Positions 45,170-54,154 of a stretch of DNA of 64,000 nucleotides are shown piece by piece. Position 1 is the first letter of the stretch. The number at the start of each line of letters is the position of its first letter. This DNA comes from Natrarchaeobius oligotrophus (lineage in GTDB: Archaea > Halobacteriota > Halobacteria > Halobacteriales > Natrialbaceae): the NCBI RefSeq assembly GCF_003841465.1, contig NZ_REFZ01000004.1:124001-188000 (forward strand), written 5' to 3'. The notes beneath the pieces are model-generated. The model searched no databases, had not been told where the DNA came from, and worked only from the letters and a program-made list of their open reading frames with translations. Position numbers and translations under genes: made by a program.

Positions 45170-46174
45170 TCAGGCGTCCCGTCCGAGCTCCGCCAGCAGG
45201 TGCGAGACGTGGATTCGGTCGCTCGTCCCCTCGTGCATCTCGAACTCGACGTCCGCGGCGAGGCGGTGGACGCGCGCGAGTTTCTCGCCCTGGTAGCGCT
45301 TGCGGGCGACGGTCAGGACCTCGGAGAGCACCTCCCCGCCGTCGAGACCCTCGTCGACGAGCAGATCGTCGAGGGTTTTGCGCGCGTCCGTAAAGTCGCC
45401 GTTCTCGGCGTCCTCGAGCATCGACTCGACCTCCTCGTCGAGGCCGACGGAACCGATCGTCTCGTAGGCCGCCTGCATCGTGAGTTCGCCCTCGTCCTCG
45501 ACGGTCGTCTGAGCCGCCAGGATCGCCTCCCGGAGGTTGCCGTTCGCGTAGCCCGCGACGAACTCGAGGCCGTCCTCCTCGTAGTCGACGCCTTCGGCCT
45601 CGACGATTCGCTCGAGGACGTCGACGGTCTCGGCGGTCGTCGGCGCCGGGAACGAGACGGGGAAACACCGCGAGCGGATCGGCGGGATGAGCTTCGTCGG
45701 CTGGCGCGTGGCGACGACGAACTGGGTCGTCCGGTGGTGTTGTTCCATGATCCGGCGAAGCGCCTGCTGGAAGTCCTCGCGGACGTCCTCGGCGTTGTCG
45801 AGCAGGATCGTCTTGTACTCGCCGGAGACGGAGGCGTAACTCGCGGATTCCTTGAGGACGTGGTTGATCATGTCCCGCTTCGATAAGCTCGAGCGACCGA
45901 CGAGAAACTGCGCGAACCGGGGATCGTTCTTGATCTCGGTTTTGGTGCGGCCGAAGAAGTCGGCGACGTTGATCTCGATCAGGTCGTTGTCCGGGTCCGC
46001 GTGCGCCTCGCGCGCCAGCGCCCGCGCCGCGGCGGTCTTGCCGCTGCCGGGTGGCCCCTGCAGGAGGAGGTTGATCGGCTCGGAAACGGCCCGCTCTAAG
46101 TACTCGCGGGCGTCGTCCTGTGGCAACTCGGCCAGCTCCGGGGCGTGCGTTTCGGTCCACAGCGGCGCGTCCAT
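45170..46174 (-). CDS. rfcC: Replication factor C small subunit 2-like AAA ATPase
   Basis: A 334-residue clamp-loader-type AAA protein. Walker A is LLLQGPPGSGKTAAARA near residue 35-50; the RFC helix FQQALRRIMEQHHRTTQFVVATRQPTKLIPPIRSRC carries sensor and SRC arginine-finger motifs. Walker B is TILLDNAED rather than the canonical DEAD-type DEAD, so the catalytic Glu is shifted or lost. Haloarchaea have two small RFC subunits, and this resembles the second (RfcC), which works with RfcA and RfcB to load PCNA. ATG 46174 (MDAPLWTETHAPEL) starts the conserved part. Confidence 0.82.
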   Translation of the reverse strand: MDAPLWTETHAPELAELPQDDAREYLERAVSEPINLLLQGPPGSGKTAAARALAREAHADPDNDLIEINVADFFGRTKTEIKNDPRFAQFLVGRSSLSKRDMINHVLKESASYASVSGEYKTILLDNAEDVREDFQQALRRIMEQHHRTTQFVVATRQPTKLIPPIRSRCFPVSFPAPTTAETVDVLERIVEAEGVDYEEDGLEFVAGYANGNLREAILAAQTTVEDEGELTMQAAYETIGSVGLDEEVESMLEDAENGDFTDARKTLDDLLVDEGLDGGEVLSEVLTVARKRYQGEKLARVHRLAADVEFEMHEGTSDRIHVSHLLAELGRDA

Positions 46175-46295
46175 CGGCGGAGAGTACGAACGGGGCGGGT
46201 AAGAATCGGTCGATCTCTCGGCTGCGGACGAGCGTCGACGGTACGGCCTTCTACTGCGGACGCGCGTCTTCTCACCCGTCATCCGGGTCGGATCC

Positions 46296-47501
46296 CTACT
46301 CGCCGTCCCCGTCGTCGCCGTTCTCGTCGCCCTCCGCGTCTCCGTCCTCGTCGCCCTCCGCGTCTCCGTCCTCGCCGTCGGCGTCCTCGTCTTCAGCCTC
46401 CTCGGCGGCGGCCCGAACGTCCGCGATCGTGAACGTCGTCTCGACCGGTTCGTCGTCGTGTTCGATCGGACTCGCGTCGCCAGGTTCCTCCGGATCGCCC
46501 TCGTAGAGGACCGCCGCGAGCTCCTCGTCCTCGTCGACGGACTCCTCGAGTCCGATCGTCACGTTCTCGTGTTCGCCGGGGCCGAGTTCGTCGCTCGTCC
46601 CGATCGCCGTCTCGTTGTCCGCTACCGTCGTCTCGTCGTCTTCGATCGCGACGAAGCCGTCCTCCGGAATCGCGACGTCCACGGTCACGTTCTCGTCGTC
46701 GGCGTCGACCACGTCGATCGAGGGATCGGTGTGGAACTCGAGATCGATCGCCTGGAGCGCGCCGTCGGCTTCGGTGTAGACGCCGATCGTCTGTTCGCCC
46801 GGCGGTGAGCCCGCGGTGTCGATCTGGAACGTCACCTCGCGGGACTCTCCGGCGTCGAGTTCGAGGGTCTGCTGTTCTAACACCGCGCCGTCGACCCGGA
46901 AGTCGACGACCTGCTGGGTGTCGAAGTCGGTCGGATTTCGAATCTCGGCGGTGATCTCGACTGTCTCGTTCGTCGTCGCCGTCGACGGCGCCTCGACCGA
47001 TTCGACGACGAACGAGTCCGCGAGCGCGTCGTCGTCGGTCGTCGTCACCGTCGCGGTGTCGCTGACCGGAAACCCGTTCTCGAGATACGGTCGATCCTCT
47101 TCGCCATCGGTCTCTTCGTAGGCGTACGTCTCGTCGCCCGTCGTGTCATGGTGGACGGTCGCGATCAGCCGACCGACCAGTTCGGGTTCGTCGTCCTCGT
47201 CGACGCTGACGGTGACGTTCTCGTGGCTGCCGCTTCCGAGGTAGTCGGAGACGGCGATCGGATCGGTGCCGCCGTCGGTGATGACGACGAAGCCGCCGTC
47301 GGACAGCGACACCTCGTCGATCGTCACATTCGTTCCGTCGCCGCGCTGGTCTTCGAACTCGATCGACGCCTCGGGATCCTGCTCGACGCCGAATATCGCG
47401 GGTGCCTGGCCGACGATGATACCCGCTACGAGAACGATCGCGATCGCGAGGAGGATCGCGACGATGCGCTTGATTGTGCCGAACGTCGATCTCGTACTCA
47501 T
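46296..47501 (-). CDS. Surface protein with two DUF7282-type domains
   Basis: A 401-residue exported protein. An N-terminal membrane segment (IVAILLAIAIVLVAGIIVG) is followed by a first beta domain (EVSLSDGGFVVITDGG ... LGSGSHENVTVSVDED), a CARDB-like middle domain (EITAEIRNPTDFDTQQVVDFRVDG ... ESREVTFQID), and a second copy of the first domain (IPEDGFVAIEDDE ... LGPGEHENVTIGLEES). It ends in a Glu/Asp/Gly/Ala repeat tail encoded by 24-bp tandem DNA units (about 46324-46371). Such proteins are cell-surface and of unknown role. ATG 47501 precedes the membrane segment directly. Confidence 0.82.
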   Translation of the reverse strand: MSTRSTFGTIKRIVAILLAIAIVLVAGIIVGQAPAIFGVEQDPEASIEFEDQRGDGTNVTIDEVSLSDGGFVVITDGGTDPIAVSDYLGSGSHENVTVSVDEDDEPELVGRLIATVHHDTTGDETYAYEETDGEEDRPYLENGFPVSDTATVTTTDDDALADSFVVESVEAPSTATTNETVEITAEIRNPTDFDTQQVVDFRVDGAVLEQQTLELDAGESREVTFQIDTAGSPPGEQTIGVYTEADGALQAIDLEFHTDPSIDVVDADDENVTVDVAIPEDGFVAIEDDETTVADNETAIGTSDELGPGEHENVTIGLEESVDEDEELAAVLYEGDPEEPGDASPIEHDDEPVETTFTIADVRAAAEEAEDEDADGEDGDAEGDEDGDAEGDENGDDGDGE

Positions 47502-47749
47502 CTGGGGGTGGTGTCGACCGTGGGTAGGGGCTCTAGCGATGTAAAACGCGCCGTCCGTTCGCAGGATTCGGATCGTTCTCGTTCGTTCGACCGGGTAATC
47601 GTTTATTACCGACGGGTTTGCGCGTTCAACCGCTTCGCACGGACCGTTCGGCAGGATTCGCCCGCGTTTGCCCGGGTCGGCGGCCGTGAACGATCCCGTC
47701 CGATTCGAAGCCGGTTTAGCCACGGCCGCTCGACCGTTCAGTGATATCG

Positions 47750-48682
47750 ATGCCACTGCGCGTGACGTTTCTGGGGACGGCCGGGGCGATTCCGACGACC
47801 GAGCGGAATCCGAGCGGAATCTTCGTCGCCCGCGAGGGCGAACAGCTCCTGTTCGACGCCGGCGAGGGAATTCAGCGTCAGATGATGCGCTTCGGAACGG
47901 GGTTTTCGATCTCGCATCTGTTCGTCACCCACCTCCACGGCGATCACGTCCTCGGCATCCCCGGCTTGCTCCAGACGATGGCCTTCAACGATCGCGAGAA
48001 GCCGTTGTCGATTCACACGCCACGCGGCACGCGTCGACGGCTGACCGACCTCGTGAACGCACTCGACAACCGTCCTTCGTTTCCGGTCCACGTCACGGAA
48101 GTCGGCGACGGAGACGTGGCCTACCGCGCCGACAAGTACGAAGTTCGGGCGTTCGACGTCGACCACGACGCGCGGGCGATCGGCTACGCCCTCGTCGAGG
48201 ACGACCGAAAGGGACGATTCGATCGCGAGCGCGCCGAGGAACTGGGCGTCCCGGTCGGCCCGAAGTTCTCGACGCTCCACGAGGGCGACCCCGTCGAACT
48301 CGAGGACGGAACCGTCGTCGAGCCCGAACAGGTCGTCGGCGACCCCCGTCCCGGCCGATCGATCGTCTACACGGGCGATACGCGGCCGACGGCCGCGACG
48401 ATCGAGGTCGCGGACGAGCCCGACCTGTTGGTACACGACGCGACGTTCGCCGACGACCGCGCGGATCGAGCCGCGAAGACGGCTCACTCGACGGCGCGCC
48501 AGGCGGCCGAAATCGCCAGCAGAGCCGGAGCCGACCGACTCGCGCTGGTGCACATCTCCTCGCGGTACGCGGGACGGATCGACGGCCACCTCGCGGAAGC
48601 GCGGGCGGTCTTCGACGGCGACGTCTTCGTCCCGGACGACGGCCACGAACTCGAGATTCCGTACCCGGACGCCGACGACTGA
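47750..48682 (+). CDS. rnz: Ribonuclease Z
   Basis: A 310-residue metallo-beta-lactamase-fold endonuclease that trims tRNA 3' trailers, needed because the tRNAs here lack encoded CCA. Motifs: FLGTAGAIPTTERNPS, the metal motif FVTHLHGDHVLGIPGL, IVYTGDTRPT, VHDATFADD and ALVHISSRY. Length and motif order are those of the short (RNase Z-S) form. ATG 47750 is used rather than the one three codons earlier. Confidence 0.96.
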   Translation: MPLRVTFLGTAGAIPTTERNPSGIFVAREGEQLLFDAGEGIQRQMMRFGTGFSISHLFVTHLHGDHVLGIPGLLQTMAFNDREKPLSIHTPRGTRRRLTDLVNALDNRPSFPVHVTEVGDGDVAYRADKYEVRAFDVDHDARAIGYALVEDDRKGRFDRERAEELGVPVGPKFSTLHEGDPVELEDGTVVEPEQVVGDPRPGRSIVYTGDTRPTAATIEVADEPDLLVHDATFADDRADRAAKTAHSTARQAAEIASRAGADRLALVHISSRYAGRIDGHLAEARAVFDGDVFVPDDGHELEIPYPDADD

Positions 48683-48897
48683 GACGGTTTACTGTACGTC
48701 ATTTTCGGCGCACCCGCCGCCCGGGTCGCGGTTGCGCCGGTACCGACGGACGGCAGTCCGTATGACTCCGGCGTTACGTCTCCCGCCAGCGGCGGTGCTG
48801 TGCGGGCTCGTCGTCCAGGATCGTTCTCCGTCCCCCCTCGATCACGTCGCGATACCCGACGACTGACGTCGATCGACGGAGCGTCGAGGGAACGGTC

Positions 48898-49872
48898 CTA
48901 CTCGTGGCCGTACACCGGAACCGGCTCGTACGGCTCCTCGAGGTAGTCGACGTCCGATGCCGACAGCGAGATCTCGAGGGCCTCGACGGCCTCCTCGAGG
49001 TGTTCGACGCTCGTGGTGCCGACGATCGGCGCGGTGACGTCGTCGTGGTCGAACTGCCACGCGAGCGCGATCTGGGCCATCGTCGCGTCGTACTCGTCGG
49101 CGAGTTCCCGAACCCGTTCGTTGATCTCCTCGCTCGCGGGAAGCTCGTGGTAGGGGACGCCGATACGTTCGGCCTCGTGGTCGCCGCGCGTCGTCGCGCG
49201 AAACTCCTCGTGTGGACGGGCGAGATAGCCCGCGGCGAGCGGACTCCACGGGATCGTCGCGACGTCGTGGGTCCGACAGGCGGGAAACATCTCCCGCTCT
49301 TCCTCGCGGTAGACCAGGTGATGGAGGTTCTGCATCGTCTCGAACGGCACGAGCCCCTCGCGCTCGCTGACGCGTCGTGCCGCGAGAAACTGATGGGCCC
49401 ACATCGACGACGCGCCGACGTGACGAACGGAGCCGCGACGGACGGCGTCGTCGAGCGCGCGAAGCGTCGTCTCGATCGGCGTGTCGTAATCCCAGCGGTG
49501 GATCTGGTAGAGGTCGAGTGTCTCCATCCCCAGCCGATCGAGGGAGGCCTCGAGCTCCTGCTCGATGGTCTTTCTCGAGAGGCCGGTCGCGTTCCGGTGG
49601 TCGTTCGCCCCCGAATAGCGGACTTTCGAGGCGACGACCAGCTCGTCGCGGTCGTAGCCCTCGAGTGCGTCCCCGAGGATCGACTCGGATTCGCCCGCGG
49701 AGTAGACGTTCGCGGTGTCGAAGAAGTTGATTCCGAGGTCGATCGCGCGCTCGATGAGCTCCGTGCTCTCGTCCTCGTCGAGCATCCACTCGTCGCCGCT
49801 GCCGAAGCTCATACAACCCAGACAGAGCTGGCTGACCTCCATCCCGGTCGATCCGAGCGTCGTGTACTCCAT
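48898..49872 (-). CDS. Aldo/keto reductase
   Basis: A 324-residue NADPH-dependent oxidoreductase of the AKR superfamily. The catalytic tetrad is visible: Asp in INFFDTANVYSAGESE with Tyr following, Lys in LVVASKVRYS and His in YQIHRWDYDTPIE. The C-terminal NADP-binding GTTSVEHLEEAVEAL is intact. TIM-barrel length is complete. ATG 49872 (MEYTTLGSTGMEVSQL) is the family start; the frame is open further upstream but not conserved. Substrate unknown. Confidence 0.94.
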   Translation of the reverse strand: MEYTTLGSTGMEVSQLCLGCMSFGSGDEWMLDEDESTELIERAIDLGINFFDTANVYSAGESESILGDALEGYDRDELVVASKVRYSGANDHRNATGLSRKTIEQELEASLDRLGMETLDLYQIHRWDYDTPIETTLRALDDAVRRGSVRHVGASSMWAHQFLAARRVSEREGLVPFETMQNLHHLVYREEEREMFPACRTHDVATIPWSPLAAGYLARPHEEFRATTRGDHEAERIGVPYHELPASEEINERVRELADEYDATMAQIALAWQFDHDDVTAPIVGTTSVEHLEEAVEALEISLSASDVDYLEEPYEPVPVYGHE

Positions 49873-50030
49873 ACGGCGTTCACGGCGACTGCCCGTAAAA
49901 AGTCGGGGTCGGCTCCGGGAACAGTTCGGTGACTCGAGCGGGACTCGACGACGGTCCGGAGACTCGAGGGTGGAACTCGACGTTCGAATCCGCGCGGGAT
50001 TTATAGCGCCCTCGCCCCTACGACCCCGCT

Positions 50031-52004
50031 GTGAGCACGCGAACGAGTGCGCTCGATGCAGTCGTCTTCGGCGTCGACGTGCAAAGCGGTGACGTGCGCG
50101 GTGACGCGCCCTCCTACGCGCTCGTCGTCTACGACGGCGAGACAGTCGATCGCGACGTCGTCTCCCGCCGGAAGCTCGGACGGCTGATCGACGACGAGGA
50201 GCCGGCGATCGTCGCGACCGACAACATGTACGAGCTGGCAGCCGACAAAGACCAGCTCGTCCACTTTCTGGGATCGCTTCCCGCCGAGACGAAGCTCGTC
50301 CAGGTGACGGGTGCCGAACAGCCCGAGCCGCTGTCGCGCGTCGCCAAGCGCCACGGCATCCCCTACGGAAAAGACCCGATGCAGGAGGCCGAAGCCGCGG
50401 CGCGACTGGCCGCACACAACGTCGGCCACGAGGTCTCCGCGTTCACCGACACGACCGAGGTCAAGGTCTCGCGGGGACGCTCCACCGGCAGCGGCGGCTG
50501 GAGCGAGGACCGCTTCACCCGCCGCATCCACGGCTCGGTCAAGCGCCGGGCCCGCGAGGTCGAGTCGGAACTCGAGGACGCGAACCTCGAGTACGACTCC
50601 GAGGTCCGGGAGGCCTACGGCGGCTACGCCAACGCGGTGTTCACCGTCGAGGCGCGTCCGGCGGACATTCCGGTCTCGCGCTCGCGATCGGGGGACGTCC
50701 GCGTCGAGATCGAACGCACGCGCCGCGACGGCATCGAGTTTCGGCCGCTGGCCAAGCGTCGGGACCACGTCGTCGTCGGGATCGACCCCGGGACGACGAC
50801 CGCGGTCGCCATCGCGAGCCTCGAGGGCGACGTCCTCGACGTCTGGAGTTCGCGAACCAGCGACGCCGCCGACGTGATCGAGTGGATCGTCGAGCGGGGG
50901 CGGCCGATCGTCGTCGCCGCGGACGTCACGCCGATGCCCGAAACGGTGGAAAAATTCCGCCGGAGCTTCGACGCCGCGGGCTGGACGCCCGATCGAGATC
51001 TCCCGATCGACGAGAAACAACACCGAACCCGCGACCACCCCTACGACGACGACCACCAGCGCGACGCGATGGCCGCCGCGCTGTACGCTTTCGACGCCCA
51101 CGAGGATCAGTTCGACCGGATCGCCCGCAAGCTCCCGCCCGGCGTCGACCGGGGGGAAGTCACCGCTCGCGTCGTCGCCGGCGAGGAGAGCGTCGAGGCC
51201 GTCCTCGCGGACCTCGAGGACGACGACGAGTCCGCCGAGGAGCCGACCGAGCACGAACCCCGCGAGCTGACCGAGGAGGAACGCCGGATCAAAGACCTGA
51301 AACGCCAGGTCGAGCGCCTCCAGTCCCACGTCGGTACGCTCGAGGACCGACTCGCGGGGAAAGACGACCGGATCGAGGACCTCGAGGCGGAACTCACCGT
51401 CTCTCGACGGGAGGAGCGCCGGCAGGTCCGCAAGGAACGCGAGGTGAGCCGACTCGAACGGAAGGCGAACCGCCTCGAACGCGAGCGCGACGAGGCCCGC
51501 GAGCGAATCGAGGAACTCGAGGGGAAAGTCGAGCGGATGAAAGCCCTCTGGAAACTCGACCACTCGAACTTCAGCGACGTCTCCGCGGAGAAAGAGGGGC
51601 TCGTCCCGGTGAAAGTCGTCGAGAAGTTCACGAAGGGGGCGATCCGCGAGGCCGACGAGCAGTACGGGATCGCGGTCGACGACGTCGTCTACCTCCGCGA
51701 CGCGAGCGGCGCTGGTCGGTCGACGGCCGAACTTCTCGCGAGTTTCGAACCCCGGATCGTCCTGAAAGACGGCGGCCTCTCGGACGTCGCCGACGAGATC
51801 CTCTTCGAGGCCGAGATTCCGGTCGGACCGGCCGGCGACGTCGCGATGCAGGAGGTCGACGAACTCGCCGTCGCACGCGAGGAGGACGTCGAGGCCGTCA
51901 TCGAGGACTGGCGTGACCGCGCTCGAGAGCGCGAACTGGATCGCAAGGCTGCGATGGTCGACCAGCTCATTAGCGAACACCGCGCGGGCGACAACGAGGT
52001 TTGA
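50031..52004 (+). CDS. DUF460 family protein (RNase H-fold, coiled coil)
   Basis: A 657-residue archaeal protein. The N-terminal ~230 residues contain DUF460-type sequence; GIDPGTTTAVAIASLEG near residue 248-262 is an RNase H/RuvC-like first strand with the acidic residue, and VVAADVTPMPETVEKF and HPYDDDHQRDAMAAALYAFDAH fit the rest of such a fold. Residues about 400-500 form a long coiled coil (RRIKDLKRQVERLQSHVGTLEDRL ...), and the tail is an alpha/beta domain. Start is GTG. The family is conserved in archaea and suspected to act on nucleic acid, but its activity is unproven. Confidence 0.88.
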   Translation: MSTRTSALDAVVFGVDVQSGDVRGDAPSYALVVYDGETVDRDVVSRRKLGRLIDDEEPAIVATDNMYELAADKDQLVHFLGSLPAETKLVQVTGAEQPEPLSRVAKRHGIPYGKDPMQEAEAAARLAAHNVGHEVSAFTDTTEVKVSRGRSTGSGGWSEDRFTRRIHGSVKRRAREVESELEDANLEYDSEVREAYGGYANAVFTVEARPADIPVSRSRSGDVRVEIERTRRDGIEFRPLAKRRDHVVVGIDPGTTTAVAIASLEGDVLDVWSSRTSDAADVIEWIVERGRPIVVAADVTPMPETVEKFRRSFDAAGWTPDRDLPIDEKQHRTRDHPYDDDHQRDAMAAALYAFDAHEDQFDRIARKLPPGVDRGEVTARVVAGEESVEAVLADLEDDDESAEEPTEHEPRELTEEERRIKDLKRQVERLQSHVGTLEDRLAGKDDRIEDLEAELTVSRREERRQVRKEREVSRLERKANRLERERDEARERIEELEGKVERMKALWKLDHSNFSDVSAEKEGLVPVKVVEKFTKGAIREADEQYGIAVDDVVYLRDASGAGRSTAELLASFEPRIVLKDGGLSDVADEILFEAEIPVGPAGDVAMQEVDELAVAREEDVEAVIEDWRDRARERELDRKAAMVDQLISEHRAGDNEV

Positions 52005-52076
52005 TCGCCGCTCGCCGCTTTCTCAGCGTCGGCCGGCGGTTCGAGTTCTGGCCGACGAGCGGTGTGAGCGGTCGTT

Positions 52077-52367
52077 TTACAGCCGGTCCGTGTTCACGTC
52101 GACGCCGGGCGGCGTCACGAGCAGGAAGCCGCGGAAGTGAACCAGATTACCGCCGGACTCCCTGACGTCGCGGGCGAAGCCGGCTGCCAGTTCGTTGACG
52201 TCCCCTTCGACGCAGAGGACGAGCACGTTGCCGGCCGAAATCGTCTCGAGCCACTCTTCGGCCGGCGTCGTTCCGTCGAGAACGCCGAGGACGATGCTTC
52301 CCTCGATCTCGAGTTCCTCGTCGATGTGTTCCTCGACGGTCCGCAGGTCGAGGTCGAAGTCGCTCAT
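52077..52367 (-). CDS. DUF5779 family protein
   Basis: A 96-residue acidic protein: MSDFDLDLRTVEEHIDEELEIEGSIVLGVLDGTTPAEEW, then NVLVLCVEGDVNELAAGFARDVRESGGNLVHFRGFLLVTPPGV. The alternating strands and helices suggest a small alpha/beta fold. It belongs to a haloarchaeal family of unknown function and converges on the DUF460 gene. ATG 52367 fits relatives better than the start nine codons up. Confidence 0.8.
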   Translation of the reverse strand: MSDFDLDLRTVEEHIDEELEIEGSIVLGVLDGTTPAEEWLETISAGNVLVLCVEGDVNELAAGFARDVRESGGNLVHFRGFLLVTPPGVDVNTDRL

Positions 52368-52589
52368 ACAGGCTGCCTCGGAGCGCGGTGTCAAAAACGT
52401 TCCTCTGGCGACCGGAGTGGAAAAACGCGCGTCGCTTCGAGTCGTACGGACTGTTATCGGTCGTACCGTACGGACTGTTGTCGGACGTACTGCCCGCTAG
52501 TACCGATTTCGATACCGATCCGACAGTACCGATCTCGACACAACCACGAACCGTTCGTCGGTCCACCGGACCCACCACGACAGTCCGTC

Positions 52590-53045
52590 TCAATCCATCG
52601 GGAACTCCTTGCGGAACCCACGGAACTCGGTGTGGTGGGCCTCCTCGTCGGCGAGGATCGAAACCGCGACGTCCTCCGTGACGGGATCGTTCGCGTCGTC
52701 CGCGGCGGCCGCCAGCGATCGGTAGGTCTCGATCGCGTCGTCCTCCGCCTCGAGGACGCCGTCGATGACCGACCGGACGTCGGTCGTGTCCTCGGGCGGT
52801 TGGAGGCTCGACTGGTTCGCTTCGAACGCTTCCGAACCGGGTGGTGCCTCGTCGAGTTGCTTCAGCCGCTCGCCGAGCATTCGGGCGTGCTCGAGTTCCT
52901 CCTGAACGTCCGCCTCGAGGCTCTCTTTGACCTCTTCGGCGTGGATGCCGTCGAGCACGATCGCGTTCGTCAGATAGTTCATCACGGTCTCGAGTTCGTC
53001 GAGGTACGCCTCCGTCAGGAGGTCGGTGATCTCGTCGGTCGTCAT
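52590..53045 (-). CDS. Ferritin-like diiron protein
   Basis: A 151-residue four-helix protein. Two ExxH-type motifs are present, EELEHARMLGERL in helix 2 and ADEEAHHTEFRGF in helix 4, with Glu partners in helix 1 (DELETVMNYL) and helix 3 (AEDDAIETY). This is the rubrerythrin/ferritin-like metal site, used for iron oxidation or peroxide reduction. No rubredoxin domain is attached. It is divergent from the Lrp-TRASH metal regulator with 145 bp between starts. Confidence 0.88.
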   Translation of the reverse strand: MTTDEITDLLTEAYLDELETVMNYLTNAIVLDGIHAEEVKESLEADVQEELEHARMLGERLKQLDEAPPGSEAFEANQSSLQPPEDTTDVRSVIDGVLEAEDDAIETYRSLAAAADDANDPVTEDVAVSILADEEAHHTEFRGFRKEFPMD

Positions 53046-53190
53046 CGCGGGCCGGCCTACCACGACCGGCACTAAAATGCTGACACGCGCCCGTGCCGCG
53101 TCGAACCACCGGGCCGGGCGATCGCGTCCGGGAGGTGCCGCGTCCCGACTCGGCCGTACACTCTTTGTCGCTCCGTCCCTACCGACGGCC

Positions 53191-53784
53191 ATGCGCGACC
53201 TCGACGACACCGACCTCGAGATCCTCGAGTTGCTCACCGAGGACGCCCGCCGTCCCTACAGCGAGATCGCAGACCGGGTGGAGCTGACGCCGCCCGCCGT
53301 CTCCGATCGCGTCTCGCGCCTCGAGGAGCAGGGCATCATCCAGGGGTTTACGATCGACGTCGACCGGGAGACGCTCTACGGCGAGACGCCGGTGCTGGTC
53401 GAACTCACCCCCAGACCGACGGCCGTCGAGGGCGTCTACGCGGCCGCCGGCGAGCTCGAGGGCGTCGAAGCCGTCTTCGAGGGGATGGACGGCCGGGTCG
53501 TCGTCCACGCGACGCTTCCCGACGCCGACGTCCGGTCGTGGCTCGCGGCGGAACTCGACCTCGAGGCGGTCTCGAGCTACGACGTGACGGTGCTTTCGCG
53601 GTCGAACCGCGTCGCCGGCGTTGCGGCGACCGACTTCTCGCTCGAGTGCGTCGTCTGCGGCAAGGAGGTCGTCGGCGACGGCGTCACCGCGACCGTCGGC
53701 GGCGAGGCCAAGACGTTCTGTTGTCCCTCCTGCGAGGATCGGTACGTCAGCCGGTACGAGTCCCACCGCGACGCGCTCGAGTGA
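53191..53784 (+). CDS. Lrp/AsnC regulator with C-terminal TRASH metal domain
   Basis: A 197-residue regulator. The N-terminal AsnC HTH is LDDTDLEILELLTEDARRPYSEIADRVELTPPAVSDRVSRLEEQGII, followed by the Lrp ligand domain (VLVELTPRP, VEAVFEGMDGRVVVHATLPD). The C-terminal TRASH domain has ECVVCGKEV and KTFCCPSCEDRY with four Cys for metal. Halobacterium VNG1179C has the same fusion and mediates copper response, so this may control copA (17 kb away) or the divergent ferritin-like gene; both are inference. Confidence 0.92.
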   Translation: MRDLDDTDLEILELLTEDARRPYSEIADRVELTPPAVSDRVSRLEEQGIIQGFTIDVDRETLYGETPVLVELTPRPTAVEGVYAAAGELEGVEAVFEGMDGRVVVHATLPDADVRSWLAAELDLEAVSSYDVTVLSRSNRVAGVAATDFSLECVVCGKEVVGDGVTATVGGEAKTFCCPSCEDRYVSRYESHRDALE

Positions 53785-54119
53785 CCCACCGTTCCGCCGC
53801 CGGCCGCGAGACGTTCTGAACGAACGGTTGGTTTTCGGGCCTCGAAGTCGGCGTCCGGCACGATCGACGGCGATCCAGTCCGAAGCGGTGACCGAACGTC
53901 CACCCTCGAGCGCGCGCCAGCGCGCCCGTCGCTGTTTTGACGCCGAATCAGGGAATAGAACGGGCCGATCCCCGTAGCGAACCGTCGATCGCTCCGGAGG
54001 GACCAATATCGTACTAGGCAGTATATATTATATTAGGCCGTTTAGGTAGTGCGGTTTTTCGGGTTCGTTTCGCCGCGACTCGAGTTACCACGGGGTTGAC
54101 GGACCGCAACAGCGTCACA
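53785..54119. other. Intergenic region upstream of leuA
   Basis: No gene is seen. There is an AT-rich island at 54005-54050 with TATATATTATATTAGG, possibly a second promoter, then GC-rich sequence up to the leuA TATA box at 54120. Confidence 0.5.
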
Positions 54120-54127
54120 TTTATATA
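54120..54127 (+). promoter_or_regulatory. TATA box of leuA
   Basis: TTTATATA, about 31 bp before the ATG at 54155. The spacing indicates a very short or absent leader and points to ATG 54155 as the real start of leuA. Confidence 0.7.
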
Positions 54128-54154
54128 TGCCGTCGCGCCTCAAATTCGAATACA

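Noticed and set aside
54096-54154. TTG start for leuA at 54096
   Set aside because: It lies upstream of the TATA box at 54120 and gives a non-conserved, non-acidic N-terminus; a frameshift at the G6 tract explains the data better.
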